A stretch of DNA of 64,000 nucleotides from Caenibius sp. WL. GTDB taxonomy: Bacteria; Pseudomonadota; Alphaproteobacteria; Sphingomonadales; Sphingomonadaceae. The notes under the pieces were generated by a model that did not search any database, was not told the DNA's origin, and saw only the letters and a list, made by a program, of their open reading frames with translations. Below are positions 18,006-28,978 of this stretch, in pieces. A program made the translations under genes and the position numbers. The stretch lies in contig NZ_CP081844.1 of NCBI RefSeq assembly GCF_019803445.1, forward strand, positions 756,501 through 820,500, in the 5' to 3' direction. How positions within the stretch are numbered: the stretch's first letter is position 1; every line of letters starts with the position of its first letter.

Positions 18006-18322
18006 GCCATTTCGCGATATAGTGCTCTGTTTTATTTGAGTTTTACTCAATTTTGTTTAGCGCCCACCTATTGCCCCACATTCGCATAGTCTCCATGGTA
18101 TGAGCCGTGAGGCAAATGCTCGGTTTCCCTTAAGCTCTTGCAGTGGAATTCATCAGTCAGAGCGAGCAAACAGGAATACGAATCAAGTTTCTGCAATGGG
18201 AAGGCCAGCGGAGACTAGGATCGATATCGTTACTGTATAGAGCAGTTGCACTAGGCATTTGGGGCATTCCGGCTCAAGCGTGAAAGCCAGAAGCCGCCCT
18301 TCGCTCCCTGGAGCTGGATGCA
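18006..18322. other. Intergenic stretch after the IS6 array, no gene recognised
   Basis: About 317 bp with no open frame of note on either strand and no recognisable hairpin-T terminator. The first 60 bases are clearly AT-richer than the neighbourhood. It probably represents sequence brought together by the IS6 events. Confidence 0.5.
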
Positions 18323-18632
18323 TCACTCAATGGCCGCTTCTTTGGTGCTGCCGTTGATGGCTTGATAAGCGATCCTCACCCCCGGAAACTTCTTCGTCCT
18401 GCATGAATAGGGAGCGACTTCGCGGCATATCGGATGAGACCCCAGCCCCTACGCGTGCCGCACCATAATTGTCGTCAGCGCGAACTGCGTTGCCACCTTC
18501 AGAAATCTTACCTTCCGGGCTGAGGATCGAGATTTGGGCCGAAAAGCCAGTTGTCGCGCCGTAATAACGCTGAAACAGGATCGCCGTGTGTCGGCCGTCA
18601 GGCAACACAGGCTCGGTATCCGTCAACGGCAA
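18323..18632 (-). pseudogene. Decayed small protein gene with several frameshifts
   Basis: The minus strand reads a plausible protein across three frames. Frame 1 gives HTAILFQRYYGATTGFSAQI and then GGNAVRADDNYGAARVG. A second frame gives LIRYAAKS. Frame 1 returns for LFMQDEEVSG. After a GGGGG run a third frame gives VRIAYQAINGSTKEAAIE and a stop at 18323-18325. A single continuous ancestor (…DDNYGAA…LIRYAAKS…FMQDEEVSGVRIAYQ…) is more economical than a novel 101-aa protein. I recall the pattern from small uncharacterised sphingomonad proteins but cannot name a family. The only in-frame start is a TTG. Confidence 0.5.
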
Positions 18633-18634
18633 GG

Positions 18635-18661
18635 TTCGGGGAGCGTATTTCGCGCTCCGAA
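18635..18661 (-). terminator. Candidate hairpin after the N-acetyltransferase gene
   Basis: TTCGGAGCG pairs with CGCTCCCCGAA allowing a 2-nt bulge, 32 nt downstream of the NAT stop. No T-run. Weak candidate. Confidence 0.3.
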
Positions 18662-18692
18662 CGGCCGTTATGTCGGCGATAGCTGAGGTTTA

Positions 18693-19505
18693 TTATGTGC
18701 CGGAGTTCTCGTTGACTCGGCTCCAAATCGCTTCACATCGCGGCGGATCTATCTGGAAGACATTTTCCAGCAGGGATGCGAAGGCGGAGAAGTCACCGAC
18801 CGGCCGCTCGACGACACCCTGCGGCGAGATTGTCCGCCAGGTCGCATTCACCAGACTTTCGATCCGATCCGGGAAATGGCGTTGTATCACCAGATTGGCA
18901 CGAAAGGGTGATGCATCGTTTTCCATCAGCCAGCGTTGAGCACCGGCCAGCGCAGCTTCATCGGTATGGTCGGGGCGGAAATCGAAGGTCGGAGCGCCAC
19001 CATAAGCATGATTATGGAAGCGCAGCCAATCGCCGTCAGCCGGCTCGATCGCGAAATCATACCCGTTCTGGGCAATCGGGCCAATGACGAGCGGAACCGG
19101 ATCGACAAGGGCATCGCCCAATCCCGCTTCGGCCAGCCAGGGTTCTTCGAAGTCGATCCGCAGCGTCAAGTGATTACCGATCGCCAGATCGCCCATATCC
19201 GCGCGCCGGACACCGCCGCAGAGCCGCGTCACCGCGAAGCCGCAGGCAGACAGGGCTGCGCCCAGCAGCCCGTTCATCTCATAGCACCAGCCGCCCCGGC
19301 GCTCTTCGACCATCTTGGTGAAGATGGCCTGTGGCGCGAGGCTGGAGGGCCAGCCCATGAAACAATCGATAGCTTCCCAGGTGAAACCGAGCGCATGCCC
19401 CTGATGGATTGCTTTCAGCGCCGCGATATCGGCCTGCTCGGGCCGGGCGATGCCGATCCGGGCCAGATAGGCATCCAGCTGGGCCTCCGTGAGCTTCTGG
19501 TCCAT
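18693..19505 (-). CDS. nat: Arylamine N-acetyltransferase, Cys-His-Glu variant
   Basis: 270 aa from the ATG at 19505 (preceded by GGAGAAC; an upstream in-frame ATG adds 22 non-homologous residues). It transfers acetyl from acetyl-CoA to arylamines or arylhydrazines. Catalytic Cys74 is in RRGGWCYEMNGLL and His112 in GNHLTLRIDF. The third residue, Asp in most NATs (…DVGFG), is Glu126 here (WLAEAGLGD). A Cys-His-Glu NAT has been described as active in Bacillus cereus, so loss of function is not implied. It lies downstream of kdpE on the same strand with 144 nt between, and is probably independent. Confidence 0.9.
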   Translation of the reverse strand: MDQKLTEAQLDAYLARIGIARPEQADIAALKAIHQGHALGFTWEAIDCFMGWPSSLAPQAIFTKMVEERRGGWCYEMNGLLGAALSACGFAVTRLCGGVRRADMGDLAIGNHLTLRIDFEEPWLAEAGLGDALVDPVPLVIGPIAQNGYDFAIEPADGDWLRFHNHAYGGAPTFDFRPDHTDEAALAGAQRWLMENDASPFRANLVIQRHFPDRIESLVNATWRTISPQGVVERPVGDFSAFASLLENVFQIDPPRCEAIWSRVNENSGT

Positions 19506-19649
19506 GCAGCGTTCTCCGGCATGGGTTTCATGCAGGAGGGAAGGCATAGGCGCGATACGACGACGAAACAACGCCGCTTTGGCTGTCGCGTGGAATGACA
19601 GCTATCGGCCGGAATGCCCAACGCCTTGGCCAGAAGGCGATAGAAGAAT

Positions 19650-20333
19650 CTAATCTACCGCCACCCGATAGCCAATGCCGGGTTCGTTAATGAGCAGGCG
19701 CGGCTGGCTAGGATTGGCTTCCATCTTTCGGCGCAAAGCCCGAACGGCAACGCGAAGATAATCCAGATCGTGCCGATGCGCAGCTCCCCACACGGTCACG
19801 AGCAGGCATTCATGCGTGACGACGCGCCCTGGGCTGTCGGCCAGAGCCCATAACAGATTGAATTCACGGGGGGTAAGATCGACGTTATGGCCATTCAGCG
19901 TCACGCTGTGAGTGCCTCGATCGATCGACCCACCGGCAAATTCGCGGCGATGCGGGTCCCCCGTCAAACCTGATTTGCGGCGGAGCGCCGAGCGGACGCG
20001 GGCTAGCAATTCCTCGCTGTCGAAGGGCTTGGTCACGAAATCGTCGGCGCCGAGGTCAAGCGCGGCGACCTTCTCCTCGGTCGCATCGCGCGCGGTGAGC
20101 ACGATCACCGCGAGCCCCAGCTTTGCGAGCTGGGAAACGATCTCGAGCCCATCACGATCGGGGAGGCCGAGATCAAGCAGCGTCACGAGCGGCGCGGGCT
20201 GTGCGCTCGCGAGGCGCAGCGCCTCTCCGGCAGTGGCAGCTTCCATATGCGTCAGGCCGCTTCGGTCGAGCGCGCCCATGAGCAGTCGCCGGATCGCCGG
20301 TTCATCATCGACGATCAGCACATCGCTACGCAT
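19650..20333 (-). CDS. kdpE: KdpE response regulator
   Basis: 227 aa of the OmpR/PhoB class. The receiver begins MRSDVLIVDDEPAIRRLL with the acidic pocket at D9/D10, phospho-acceptor D54 (TLLDLGLPDRDG) and K in VTKPFDSEELLAR. A C-terminal winged helix (LTPREFNLLWALADSPGRVV … YLRVAVRALRRKME) binds DNA. It activates kdp transcription when phosphorylated by KdpD. The start overlaps the end of kdpD; an alternative ATG lies 9 nt further upstream (20342). Last gene of the operon. Confidence 0.93.
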   Translation of the reverse strand: MRSDVLIVDDEPAIRRLLMGALDRSGLTHMEAATAGEALRLASAQPAPLVTLLDLGLPDRDGLEIVSQLAKLGLAVIVLTARDATEEKVAALDLGADDFVTKPFDSEELLARVRSALRRKSGLTGDPHRREFAGGSIDRGTHSVTLNGHNVDLTPREFNLLWALADSPGRVVTHECLLVTVWGAAHRHDLDYLRVAVRALRRKMEANPSQPRLLINEPGIGYRVAVD

Positions 20334-22971
20334 CGCAGGCATCCTCGCCAGCCTGCGCGGGGGTTGTCGGCAACGAGATCGCGAACGTCGCTCCGCCGCC
20401 CGCGCGGTTCCCGGCGGAAATAGTCCCGCCCACCGCCTCGGTAAAGTTCTTTGCGATCCACAGGCCCAGGCCCGATCCGCCAACACGGTCGCTACCTTCG
20501 AGGCGATAGAAACGGTCGAACAGCGCGTTGCTCTCGGCTGGCAGGCCGGGGCCGCGGTCGGCCACCCGGCAGATGATGGCTCGCTCCTCACACTGCACCT
20601 CGACCGTGACCTTGCTGCCCGGCGGCGAGAATTTGAGTGCGTTATCGATCAGGTTAATCAGCACATGGCGCAGCAGCAGCGGATCGCTGCGCACCAGTGG
20701 ACATTCGGTGTCGATGGCGGTTTCGACCCGCGTATCAGGCCCGTCCTGCCTGAGGTCACGCAGCACGGAAGTGATCACATCGGTCAGGTCGATGCTTTCC
20801 CATTTGGGCTCGATCGCACCGTTTTCGATACGAGACGCTTCAAGCAGATCATTGAGGAAGCGCTGCAGCCGGCGCGATTCGCCGCGTGCGATGCGCACTT
20901 CCTCGGCGAAGGTGCCTTCAGCGGGGATCGCCTCGGCGGCGGCGATGACGGCGGTAAGCGGAGTGCGCAAGTCGTGGGCAATACTGCCCAGCAGCGCGCC
21001 GCGCAGCCGGTCGCGCTCGCGCAATGTGTCCACCTGCCGCGCCTGCGCTTCCAATAACAGCCGCTCGTGCGCCAGCGCGGTCTGGTCGACCAACGAGGCC
21101 AGCAGCGTGGCTTCGTCGGGCCGGATCACCCGTTGCTGCGATGGCCGGGCGAGCCCGAGCGCGCCCATCGTGCCGAGCGCGGTCTTGAGCGGATGGAACT
21201 GCCAGTCGGATGCGTTGAGCGTGCCAGTGTCGCGCCCTGCCGGTTCGCCATGCTCGAGTGTCCAGCGCACGGCCGCTTCGTCGACCATGTCGAGCCGGGT
21301 GTATTTGGCGTTACCGCGCAGGACCACCTGGGCGTCTTCGACTGTAACGACGATAGCTTCCACATCCAGCAGGCCACCGATTTCATGGCAGGCCACGCGC
21401 GCTGTTTCTTCGCTGTCGGACAGGCCCCCCATCAACCCCGCGAACCGGGCGAGCGAGGCGTTGAGGCGCGCGACCCCTGCGCTGGTCTGTGCCTGTCGGC
21501 GCACGCGCCCGGCCAGTGTGCCAACGACGCCCGCAACCAGGGCCAGAACCGCGAAGGTGATGACATCGGCGGTGCTGTAGATCGACAGCGTGTGATAAGG
21601 CGCGGTGAAGAAGAAGTTGAATGCCAGTGCCGCCCAGATGGCAGACCATATGGCGCCGCTCATGCGCAGCAATGTGGCGGAAAATATCACCGGCAGAAGC
21701 AGCAGAAGATCTATAGCGCTGGCTGATATCCATGGCTGCGCCAGTTCGATCAGCCCCACGGTGGCCGCGATCAGAACCAGCGCGATGGCAGGGTCGCGAT
21801 AGGGGTGCGGTTCGCCGGCCCGTTGAGGCTTCTCGTCCGCCTCCTCAAGCGGGACGACGAGGACTGCGACCTCCTTCGCCCGCCGGATCACCTCCTGCGC
21901 TATCGAGCCGTGGCGCCATTCAAACCACCGGCTGCGGCGGCTCTTGCCGATCACGATCTGGCTTGCGCGCAGTTCCTTGGCCTGATCCACCAGAGCCTGG
22001 CCGACATCGGTGGCCGCGACCGTAAGCAGCGAGGCGCCGAGCGAGGAGGCCAGCGCGAGATTGTCGGCGAGCTGCTCGCGTTGGATGCCGCGCACAGCGC
22101 GTGCGCTACCGCTCTCAACCACCACTGCGGTCCACGGCGCGTGAAACATGTCAGCAATGCGCTTGGCCTGCCGGACCACGCGCGCGCCGCTCTTGCCTGG
22201 GCTGACTGCAACCATCAGCCTGTCGCCAGCGACGAATTTCCCTTTCTCGCCGCTGGCTTCCAGTTGGTCAGCAAGCCGCCGATCCACACTGCCCGCGGCG
22301 AAGCGCAGCGCCATTTCGCGCAGGGCGGCGAGCTTGGTCGGGGTGAAGAAGTTGGCCAGCGCGCGCCCGGCGGTGTCGGGAAGGTAGACCTTGCCCGCCT
22401 CCAGCCGCTCGATCAGCGCTTCGGGCGGCAGGTCGACGGCGATGATCTCGGCATGTTCAAGGATGTTGTCCGGCACCGTCTCGCGCACGCGGATATGGGT
22501 AAAACCGGCAACAACGTCGTTGAGGCTTTCGATGTGCTGGATGTTGATCGTGGTGGCGACGTCGATTCCTGCGACGAGCAATTCGGCGACATCCTGCCAA
22601 CGCTTGGGGTGGCGGCAACCGGAGGCGTTGGTGTGCGCCAACTCATCGACCAGGATCAGTCCGGGGCGCCGTACGAGCGCCGCGTCGATGTCGAACTCTT
22701 CCAGCCGGTGCCCCTCGTGGTCGAAAGCTTGTCTTGGGAGGATTTCGAGAGGTTCGAGCAGTGCAGCGGTATCGCTGCGGCCGTGGGTTTCGGCAGCACC
22801 TACCACCACGTCAACGCCTTCCGCCTTCCGCCGTGCCGCTTCCTGTAGCATGCGGTAGGTCTTGCCCACCCCCGGCGCCGCGCCGAGATAGATGGTCAGC
22901 CGCCCGCGTCGCTCCTGCCTGGCGAGGCGAAGGAAGCGTTCTGCGTCATTGGCGGGGCGGCGGTTGTCCAT
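20326..22971 (-). CDS. kdpD: KdpD sensor histidine kinase
   Basis: 881-aa inner-membrane kinase sensing K+ limitation and turgor. The N-terminal KdpD domain carries a Walker-like GAAPGVGKTYRML and DELAHTN. A USP-like domain follows (VAVSPGKSGARVVRQAKRIA). Four close membrane segments at about 400-500 (VLIAATVGLIELAQPW … AVLALVAGVVGTLAG) and a GAF-like linker come next. The HisKA H-box is GSIAHDLRTPLTAV and the ATPase has NALKFSPPGSKV, DRGPGLP and GGSGLGLWIAK. All catalytic boxes are present. It overlaps kdpE by 8 nt. Confidence 0.95.
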   Translation of the reverse strand: MDNRRPANDAERFLRLARQERRGRLTIYLGAAPGVGKTYRMLQEAARRKAEGVDVVVGAAETHGRSDTAALLEPLEILPRQAFDHEGHRLEEFDIDAALVRRPGLILVDELAHTNASGCRHPKRWQDVAELLVAGIDVATTINIQHIESLNDVVAGFTHIRVRETVPDNILEHAEIIAVDLPPEALIERLEAGKVYLPDTAGRALANFFTPTKLAALREMALRFAAGSVDRRLADQLEASGEKGKFVAGDRLMVAVSPGKSGARVVRQAKRIADMFHAPWTAVVVESGSARAVRGIQREQLADNLALASSLGASLLTVAATDVGQALVDQAKELRASQIVIGKSRRSRWFEWRHGSIAQEVIRRAKEVAVLVVPLEEADEKPQRAGEPHPYRDPAIALVLIAATVGLIELAQPWISASAIDLLLLLPVIFSATLLRMSGAIWSAIWAALAFNFFFTAPYHTLSIYSTADVITFAVLALVAGVVGTLAGRVRRQAQTSAGVARLNASLARFAGLMGGLSDSEETARVACHEIGGLLDVEAIVVTVEDAQVVLRGNAKYTRLDMVDEAAVRWTLEHGEPAGRDTGTLNASDWQFHPLKTALGTMGALGLARPSQQRVIRPDEATLLASLVDQTALAHERLLLEAQARQVDTLRERDRLRGALLGSIAHDLRTPLTAVIAAAEAIPAEGTFAEEVRIARGESRRLQRFLNDLLEASRIENGAIEPKWESIDLTDVITSVLRDLRQDGPDTRVETAIDTECPLVRSDPLLLRHVLINLIDNALKFSPPGSKVTVEVQCEERAIICRVADRGPGLPAESNALFDRFYRLEGSDRVGGSGLGLWIAKNFTEAVGGTISAGNRAGGGATFAISLPTTPAQAGEDACDA

Positions 22972-22983
22972 CGAAAGACTCGC

Positions 22984-23538
22984 TTATTCCTCTAACCGGT
23001 CGAGGGCCAGATTGAGTTGCAGCACGTTCACGATCGGTTCGGGTGCGAACACGCCGCCGGGTGCGATGGCCGCATCGTAGGCGAGCTTGCGGACCTTGCC
23101 CTCGGGTAACCTGCGCGCCCTTGCCACTCGTCGGGCCTGATAGAGCGCACCGGCGAGCGAGATATGCGGATCGAGCCCGCTGCCCGAAGCCGCCACGAGG
23201 TCGGCGGGCACAGGGTTGTCGGACGTCGCGCCGTAACGCGCGATCGTCTGGGCGGCGCGGGCAGCAAGGTCTTTGCTGGTAGGCGAGAGGTTGCTGCCCA
23301 CCGCGTCCATGCCGTCGTAACCGGCGGCCGAAGGGCGCGGCCAGAAATAGAGCGGACTGGTGAAGTCCTGCGCCACGAGTTCGCTGCCGATGGCCCGGCC
23401 GTCGATCTCAATGATCGAGCCGTTGGCCTGCCAGGGCGCGAAGATCTGTGCGAAGCCCAGCAGCAAGGCGGTATAGCCGATTACGCAAACGAGGATCGTC
23501 ATCAGCCAGAGGCGGAGCGAGGGAAACAGGTAGTTCAT
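22984..23538 (-). CDS. kdpC: KdpC, potassium-transporting ATPase chaperone subunit
   Basis: 184 aa with one N-terminal membrane anchor (LWLMTILVCVIGYTALLLGF) and a periplasmic domain. YFWPRPSAAGYDGMDAVGSNLS and ASGSGLDPHIS are the conserved KdpC signatures. It stabilises the KdpFABC complex and raises ATP affinity. It starts 28 nt after kdpA and ends 12 nt before kdpD. Confidence 0.95.
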   Translation of the reverse strand: MNYLFPSLRLWLMTILVCVIGYTALLLGFAQIFAPWQANGSIIEIDGRAIGSELVAQDFTSPLYFWPRPSAAGYDGMDAVGSNLSPTSKDLAARAAQTIARYGATSDNPVPADLVAASGSGLDPHISLAGALYQARRVARARRLPEGKVRKLAYDAAIAPGGVFAPEPIVNVLQLNLALDRLEE

Positions 23539-23566
23539 CGTATCGATTCCTTGTCTCTGGCTGCCA

Positions 23567-25225
23567 TCAGAGCATGAAGGTGAGATGTTCGGCGATCGGG
23601 CCGAGCGCAGCGGCGGGGAAGAACGTCAGCGCGCCGAAGATCAGGATGGTAATCAGCAGCATCACGCCGAAAGTGCCGGCTTCCACACTGAGCGTGCCGG
23701 CGCTCTCCGCATTGCGGCGCTTGGCCATCAGCGAGCCCACAATCGCCAGCGGCACGATCATCGGCAAGTAGCGGCCGATCAGCATCACGAAACCCGTGGC
23801 GATGTTCCATGGCGCGGTGTTGTCGCCAAGCCCCTCGAACCCCGAGCCATTGTTGGCCGCTGCCGAGCTGAACTCGTAGAGGATTTCGGAGAACCCGTGC
23901 GCACCTGGGTTGGCTACCGTCCCTGCGCCCCAGGCGGTCGCCGCGAACAGCGCCGTGCCGCCGAGAATCAGCACCGGGTGACTGATCAGCGCCAGCACTG
24001 CGAGCCGCATTTCCCGCCCCTCGATCCGGTGGCCGAGATACTCGGGCGTCCGGCCTACCATCATGCCCGCCACGAAGACCGCGACAACGATGTAGAGGAA
24101 CATGTTGATCATGCCGACGCCAGCCCCGCCGAAGGTCTCGTTGAGCCACATCCCCGCCATCGGCACGAGTCCCGTGAGGGGATTGAGGCTGTCATGCATC
24201 GCGCCGACCGAGCCGTTGCTGGTCGAGGTGGTGAGCACTGCCCACAGAGGGCCGGTGGCGGCGCCGAGGCGTAGCTCCTTGCCCTCGAAGTTGCCGACAT
24301 CGTTCATCACAGGAAAGCTGGCGAAAGCTTCCGTGGGTGCCATCTCGAAGCAGACCGCGGCGGTGAGTTTGACCAGCAGCAGCATTGTCATAACGCCGAA
24401 CACTACCCTGGCGTGCTTCATCCGCCCGATCAGGCGCCCGAACATCCACACGCACGCCATCGGGATCAGCACGATTGCGATCATCTCGACAGCGTTCGAC
24501 CAGAAGCTGGGGTTCTCAAGCGGGTGCGTCGAGTTCGGACCGAAGAAACCGCCGCCATTGGTGCCGAGTTGCTTGATCGCGACGAAAGCAGCGGCGGGTC
24601 CGCGCGCGATCGTCTGCGTAGCCCCCTCCAACGTGGTTACGTGCGCCGCGCCTTCGAAAGTCATAGGCACACCCGCCAGCACTATCATTGCGGCGGCGAC
24701 GATGGCCAACGGCAGCAGTACGCCGAAGGCCGCGCGCTGCAAGTCGAGGAAGAAATTGCCCATATCACCCTTGCCGGCGATCCCGCGCGCCAATGCGGCG
24801 AGCGCGGCGATGCCGGTCGCCGCCGAAACGAACTGCAGCCACATCAGCCCGCCCAGTTGCGCGAGATAGCTCCAGGTGCGTTCGCCCGAATAGTGCTGCA
24901 GATTGGTGTTGGTGGTGAACGACGCGGCCGTGTTGAATACCAGATCTAGGCTCGCCGGGCCCTGGCGGTCGGGATTGAGCGGCAACACGTGCTGGAGCGC
25001 AAGTAGGCCAAACACGAAGATGAACATGACCGCGTTGAAGGCTAGCAGGGCGATCGAATACTGCTTCCAGTCCTGCGCCGGGGCGCCGCCCATGGCGCGG
25101 GTGAACAGGCCATCGGCCCGCACGAAACGGTTGGAGAACAGCGCCGCCATATACTTGCCGAGCGGCCAGGAGAGCAGTGCGGTGCCGCCGACGACCAGGA
25201 TCGCGGTAAGGATTGCAATGAGCAT
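23567..25225 (-). CDS. kdpA: KdpA, potassium-translocating subunit
   Basis: 552 aa from the ATG at 25225 (MLIAILTAILVVGG), the usual length of about 557. It is the channel-like SKT-superfamily subunit of the Kdp P-type ATPase, with four pore loops. Selectivity-filter-like segments are TNTNLQHYSGE, GTNGGGFFGPNSTHP, TSNGSVGAMHDSLNPL and NNGSGFEGLGDN. The frame stays open further upstream through kdpB, but the shorter start fits the family and leaves a 17-nt gap. Confidence 0.95.
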   Translation of the reverse strand: MLIAILTAILVVGGTALLSWPLGKYMAALFSNRFVRADGLFTRAMGGAPAQDWKQYSIALLAFNAVMFIFVFGLLALQHVLPLNPDRQGPASLDLVFNTAASFTTNTNLQHYSGERTWSYLAQLGGLMWLQFVSAATGIAALAALARGIAGKGDMGNFFLDLQRAAFGVLLPLAIVAAAMIVLAGVPMTFEGAAHVTTLEGATQTIARGPAAAFVAIKQLGTNGGGFFGPNSTHPLENPSFWSNAVEMIAIVLIPMACVWMFGRLIGRMKHARVVFGVMTMLLLVKLTAAVCFEMAPTEAFASFPVMNDVGNFEGKELRLGAATGPLWAVLTTSTSNGSVGAMHDSLNPLTGLVPMAGMWLNETFGGAGVGMINMFLYIVVAVFVAGMMVGRTPEYLGHRIEGREMRLAVLALISHPVLILGGTALFAATAWGAGTVANPGAHGFSEILYEFSSAAANNGSGFEGLGDNTAPWNIATGFVMLIGRYLPMIVPLAIVGSLMAKRRNAESAGTLSVEAGTFGVMLLITILIFGALTFFPAAALGPIAEHLTFML

Positions 25226-25242
25226 GGTTTTCCTTTCGCGGC

Positions 25243-27251
<2,009 letters not shown>

Positions 27252-27252
<1 letters not shown>

Positions 27253-27341
27253 CAGAAGCGCTCCGGCCGGATGAGCACGAGTGTCAGATAGGCCAGCAGC
27301 CCCAGTGCCGCGATACCGGCAAGAGCAAGATCGAATGTCAT
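27252..27341 (-). CDS. kdpF: KdpF, small stabilising subunit
   Basis: 29-aa single-span peptide: [20 protein letters not shown] then LVLIRPERF, with the LIRPERF tail characteristic of KdpF. GAAGGAG lies 8 nt before the ATG. The stop TGA shares its A with the kdpB ATG. Its presence makes the kdpFBACDE set complete; note the order F-B-A, not the F-A-B of E. coli. Confidence 0.85.
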
Positions 27342-27399
27342 GCGAAGGCTCCTTCAATCAGAGCCCGAGATGCATCCACACCGTGTAAAAAATCGCAGG

Positions 27400-27434
27400 G
27401 TTATCGCTGGGAAGCGCATTAAATTCACATTAAA
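27400..27434 (-). promoter_or_regulatory. Candidate KdpE box and kdp promoter
   Basis: On the minus strand two copies of TTTAATG are spaced 11 bp apart (27434-27428 and 27423-27417), one helical turn, as PhoB/OmpR-class regulators require. Eleven bp further is GATAAC (27405-27400), a fair -10, with no -35. This is the class II activated layout. It lies about 60 nt before the kdpF start. Assignment to KdpE is by operon context. Confidence 0.5.
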
Positions 27435-27504
27435 TGCTCAGTGTTTGATCTCGTCAAACTCAAGATCCGGCGATGTGATCAGTGGCGGGGAGATCCGCAG
27501 AAGA

Positions 27505-27593
27505 CTCGGAGTGCAATCCGAGATCATGACAAAGGCCCGGAAGAACACGGGCTCCGCTGAAAAGACCTCTGTGCAGAGCCTGTACAACAGCGG
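27505..27593. other. Cluster of inverted repeats upstream of kdp (possible structured RNA)
   Basis: Within 90 bp: CTCGGA/TCCGAG (loop 6), GCCCG/CGGGC (loop 8), and CCGCTG/CAGCGG enclosing CTCT/AGAG. Strand unknown. The 27342-27748 gap otherwise holds only the kdp promoter and no convincing gene. A 76-codon minus-strand frame at 27438-27668 ends with LLRISPPLIT, faintly like the tail of a class III aminotransferase; not called. Confidence 0.3.
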
Positions 27594-27748
27594 GGCATTT
27601 CTATCGCTGAAAGAATGATGGCTTTCGGGCGGCTGCAAATGCTGTCTGAATGTCCGGTATGCTAGCACTTGCTATTGTCGATGGTCGATCATGCTTATAC
27701 CAGCTTCTGCTTGTCCGTGTTGAACCGGAGGCAGAAGTCGGCTCCGGT

Positions 27749-28978
27749 TCAAGCCGATCGTCCATCATGCGGCAGCGCGCTCCTGTTCGCGATATGCTCG
27801 CGGCGGATGCCGAGGCCCAGCAACCATGCCGGCAGCGCTTGCAGCGCGGGAACGGCTTGCAGAAGATGGATCATCGCCGGGGCACGAGGGGCCGTGTCAC
27901 GCATGGCCGCGCCGATGACGTTGCGGTGAATGGCGCGCTGTACGGCCTGGATCACTTTGACGGCGAGCATCCGACGTTTCTGCACGCGATGCAGCAGTGG
28001 ATCGGGATCTACGCCGCGAGCGAGCGGTGCGGCCAGGATATTCGCCGCCGCAACGGCATCCTGAATCGCAAGGTTGATGCCGACGCCCCCAACAGGGGAC
28101 ATGGCGTGTGCCGCGTCTCCGATCGCGAGCAGGCCGGGCCGGTGCCAGCGGGTCAGGCGATCAAGGGATACGGTCAGGAGTTTCACATCGTCCCAATCGG
28201 CGATGGCGCCGATATATGCGGCAAGCGGCGGAACCGTCGCCACGATATCCGCTCGGAAACGTTCCAGGCCGGCGGATCGTATCCGCTCCGCCGCACCCTT
28301 CTCGATAACGCGCGCACATTGAAAATAATCGCCTCGATCGATGGTGACGATCATCTCACCTCTGTCGATATAGCCTTGGGTGCGATTGTCGGGGGTTCGA
28401 GGCTTGGGGACGCGAAACCAGAGCACGTCGATCGGTGCGCCCAGATCCTTTCGCGGCAGCCCGGCGGCCTTGCGCAGAATCGAGCCGCGTCCGTCGGCGG
28501 CGATGACCAATGCGCCTTCCAGCGTCTCGCCACTGGCGAGCCACACGCCCTCGACCCGCTCTGCACCCTCGATCAGCCGGACCACTTCCGTTTGCATGCG
28601 TAGGGAGAAGGCGGGGGACAACCGCGCCTGCTCCGCCACGAAATCGAGGAAGTGCCATTGCGGCATCATGGCGATGAAGCGCGCTGGGCCAGGCAATCGC
28701 GTGAAGTCCGCGATCCGATATTCCTGGCCACCGATGACCGCACCGATAACCTCCACCTTATCGTGTTCGCGCGCGAGGAGCGCGTCGAGAAGGCCGAGTT
28801 CGCTGAAGATATCCAGTGTCGACGGGTGAACGGTGTCTCCCCGAAAATCCCGGAGAAAGTCCCGATGTTTCTCCAAGACTACGGTCTGCACGCCTGCACG
28901 CGCAAACAACAGCCCGGCCATCATACCGGCCGGACCGCCCCCAACGATGATGACAGGCCGGTTGTTGCGAGCGATCAT
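27749..28978 (-). CDS. FAD-dependent aromatic monooxygenase-like protein (PheA/TfdB FAD-binding family)
   Basis: 409 aa. The N-terminal Rossmann motif VIIVGGGPAGMMAGLLFARAG binds the ADP of FAD. LEKHRDFLRDFRGDTVHPST is the following flavin-hydroxylase region. GALVIAADGRGSILRKA is the DG motif, and LLAIGDAAHAMSPVGGVGIN the GD motif. This is the group A flavin hydroxylase layout, without the C-terminal thioredoxin-like domain of TfdB. It sits near the second TBDR and may hydroxylate the imported compound; the link is positional only. No convincing Shine-Dalgarno. Confidence 0.88.
   Translation of the reverse strand: MIARNNRPVIIVGGGPAGMMAGLLFARAGVQTVVLEKHRDFLRDFRGDTVHPSTLDIFSELGLLDALLAREHDKVEVIGAVIGGQEYRIADFTRLPGPARFIAMMPQWHFLDFVAEQARLSPAFSLRMQTEVVRLIEGAERVEGVWLASGETLEGALVIAADGRGSILRKAAGLPRKDLGAPIDVLWFRVPKPRTPDNRTQGYIDRGEMIVTIDRGDYFQCARVIEKGAAERIRSAGLERFRADIVATVPPLAAYIGAIADWDDVKLLTVSLDRLTRWHRPGLLAIGDAAHAMSPVGGVGINLAIQDAVAAANILAAPLARGVDPDPLLHRVQKRRMLAVKVIQAVQRAIHRNVIGAAMRDTAPRAPAMIHLLQAVPALQALPAWLLGLGIRREHIANRSALPHDGRSA

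Noticed and set aside
27438-27668. 76-codon minus-strand frame ending LLRISPPLIT…, faintly like a class III aminotransferase tail
   Set aside because: No start signal, no upstream homologous part, and the same DNA contains stem-forming repeats; kept only as a note.
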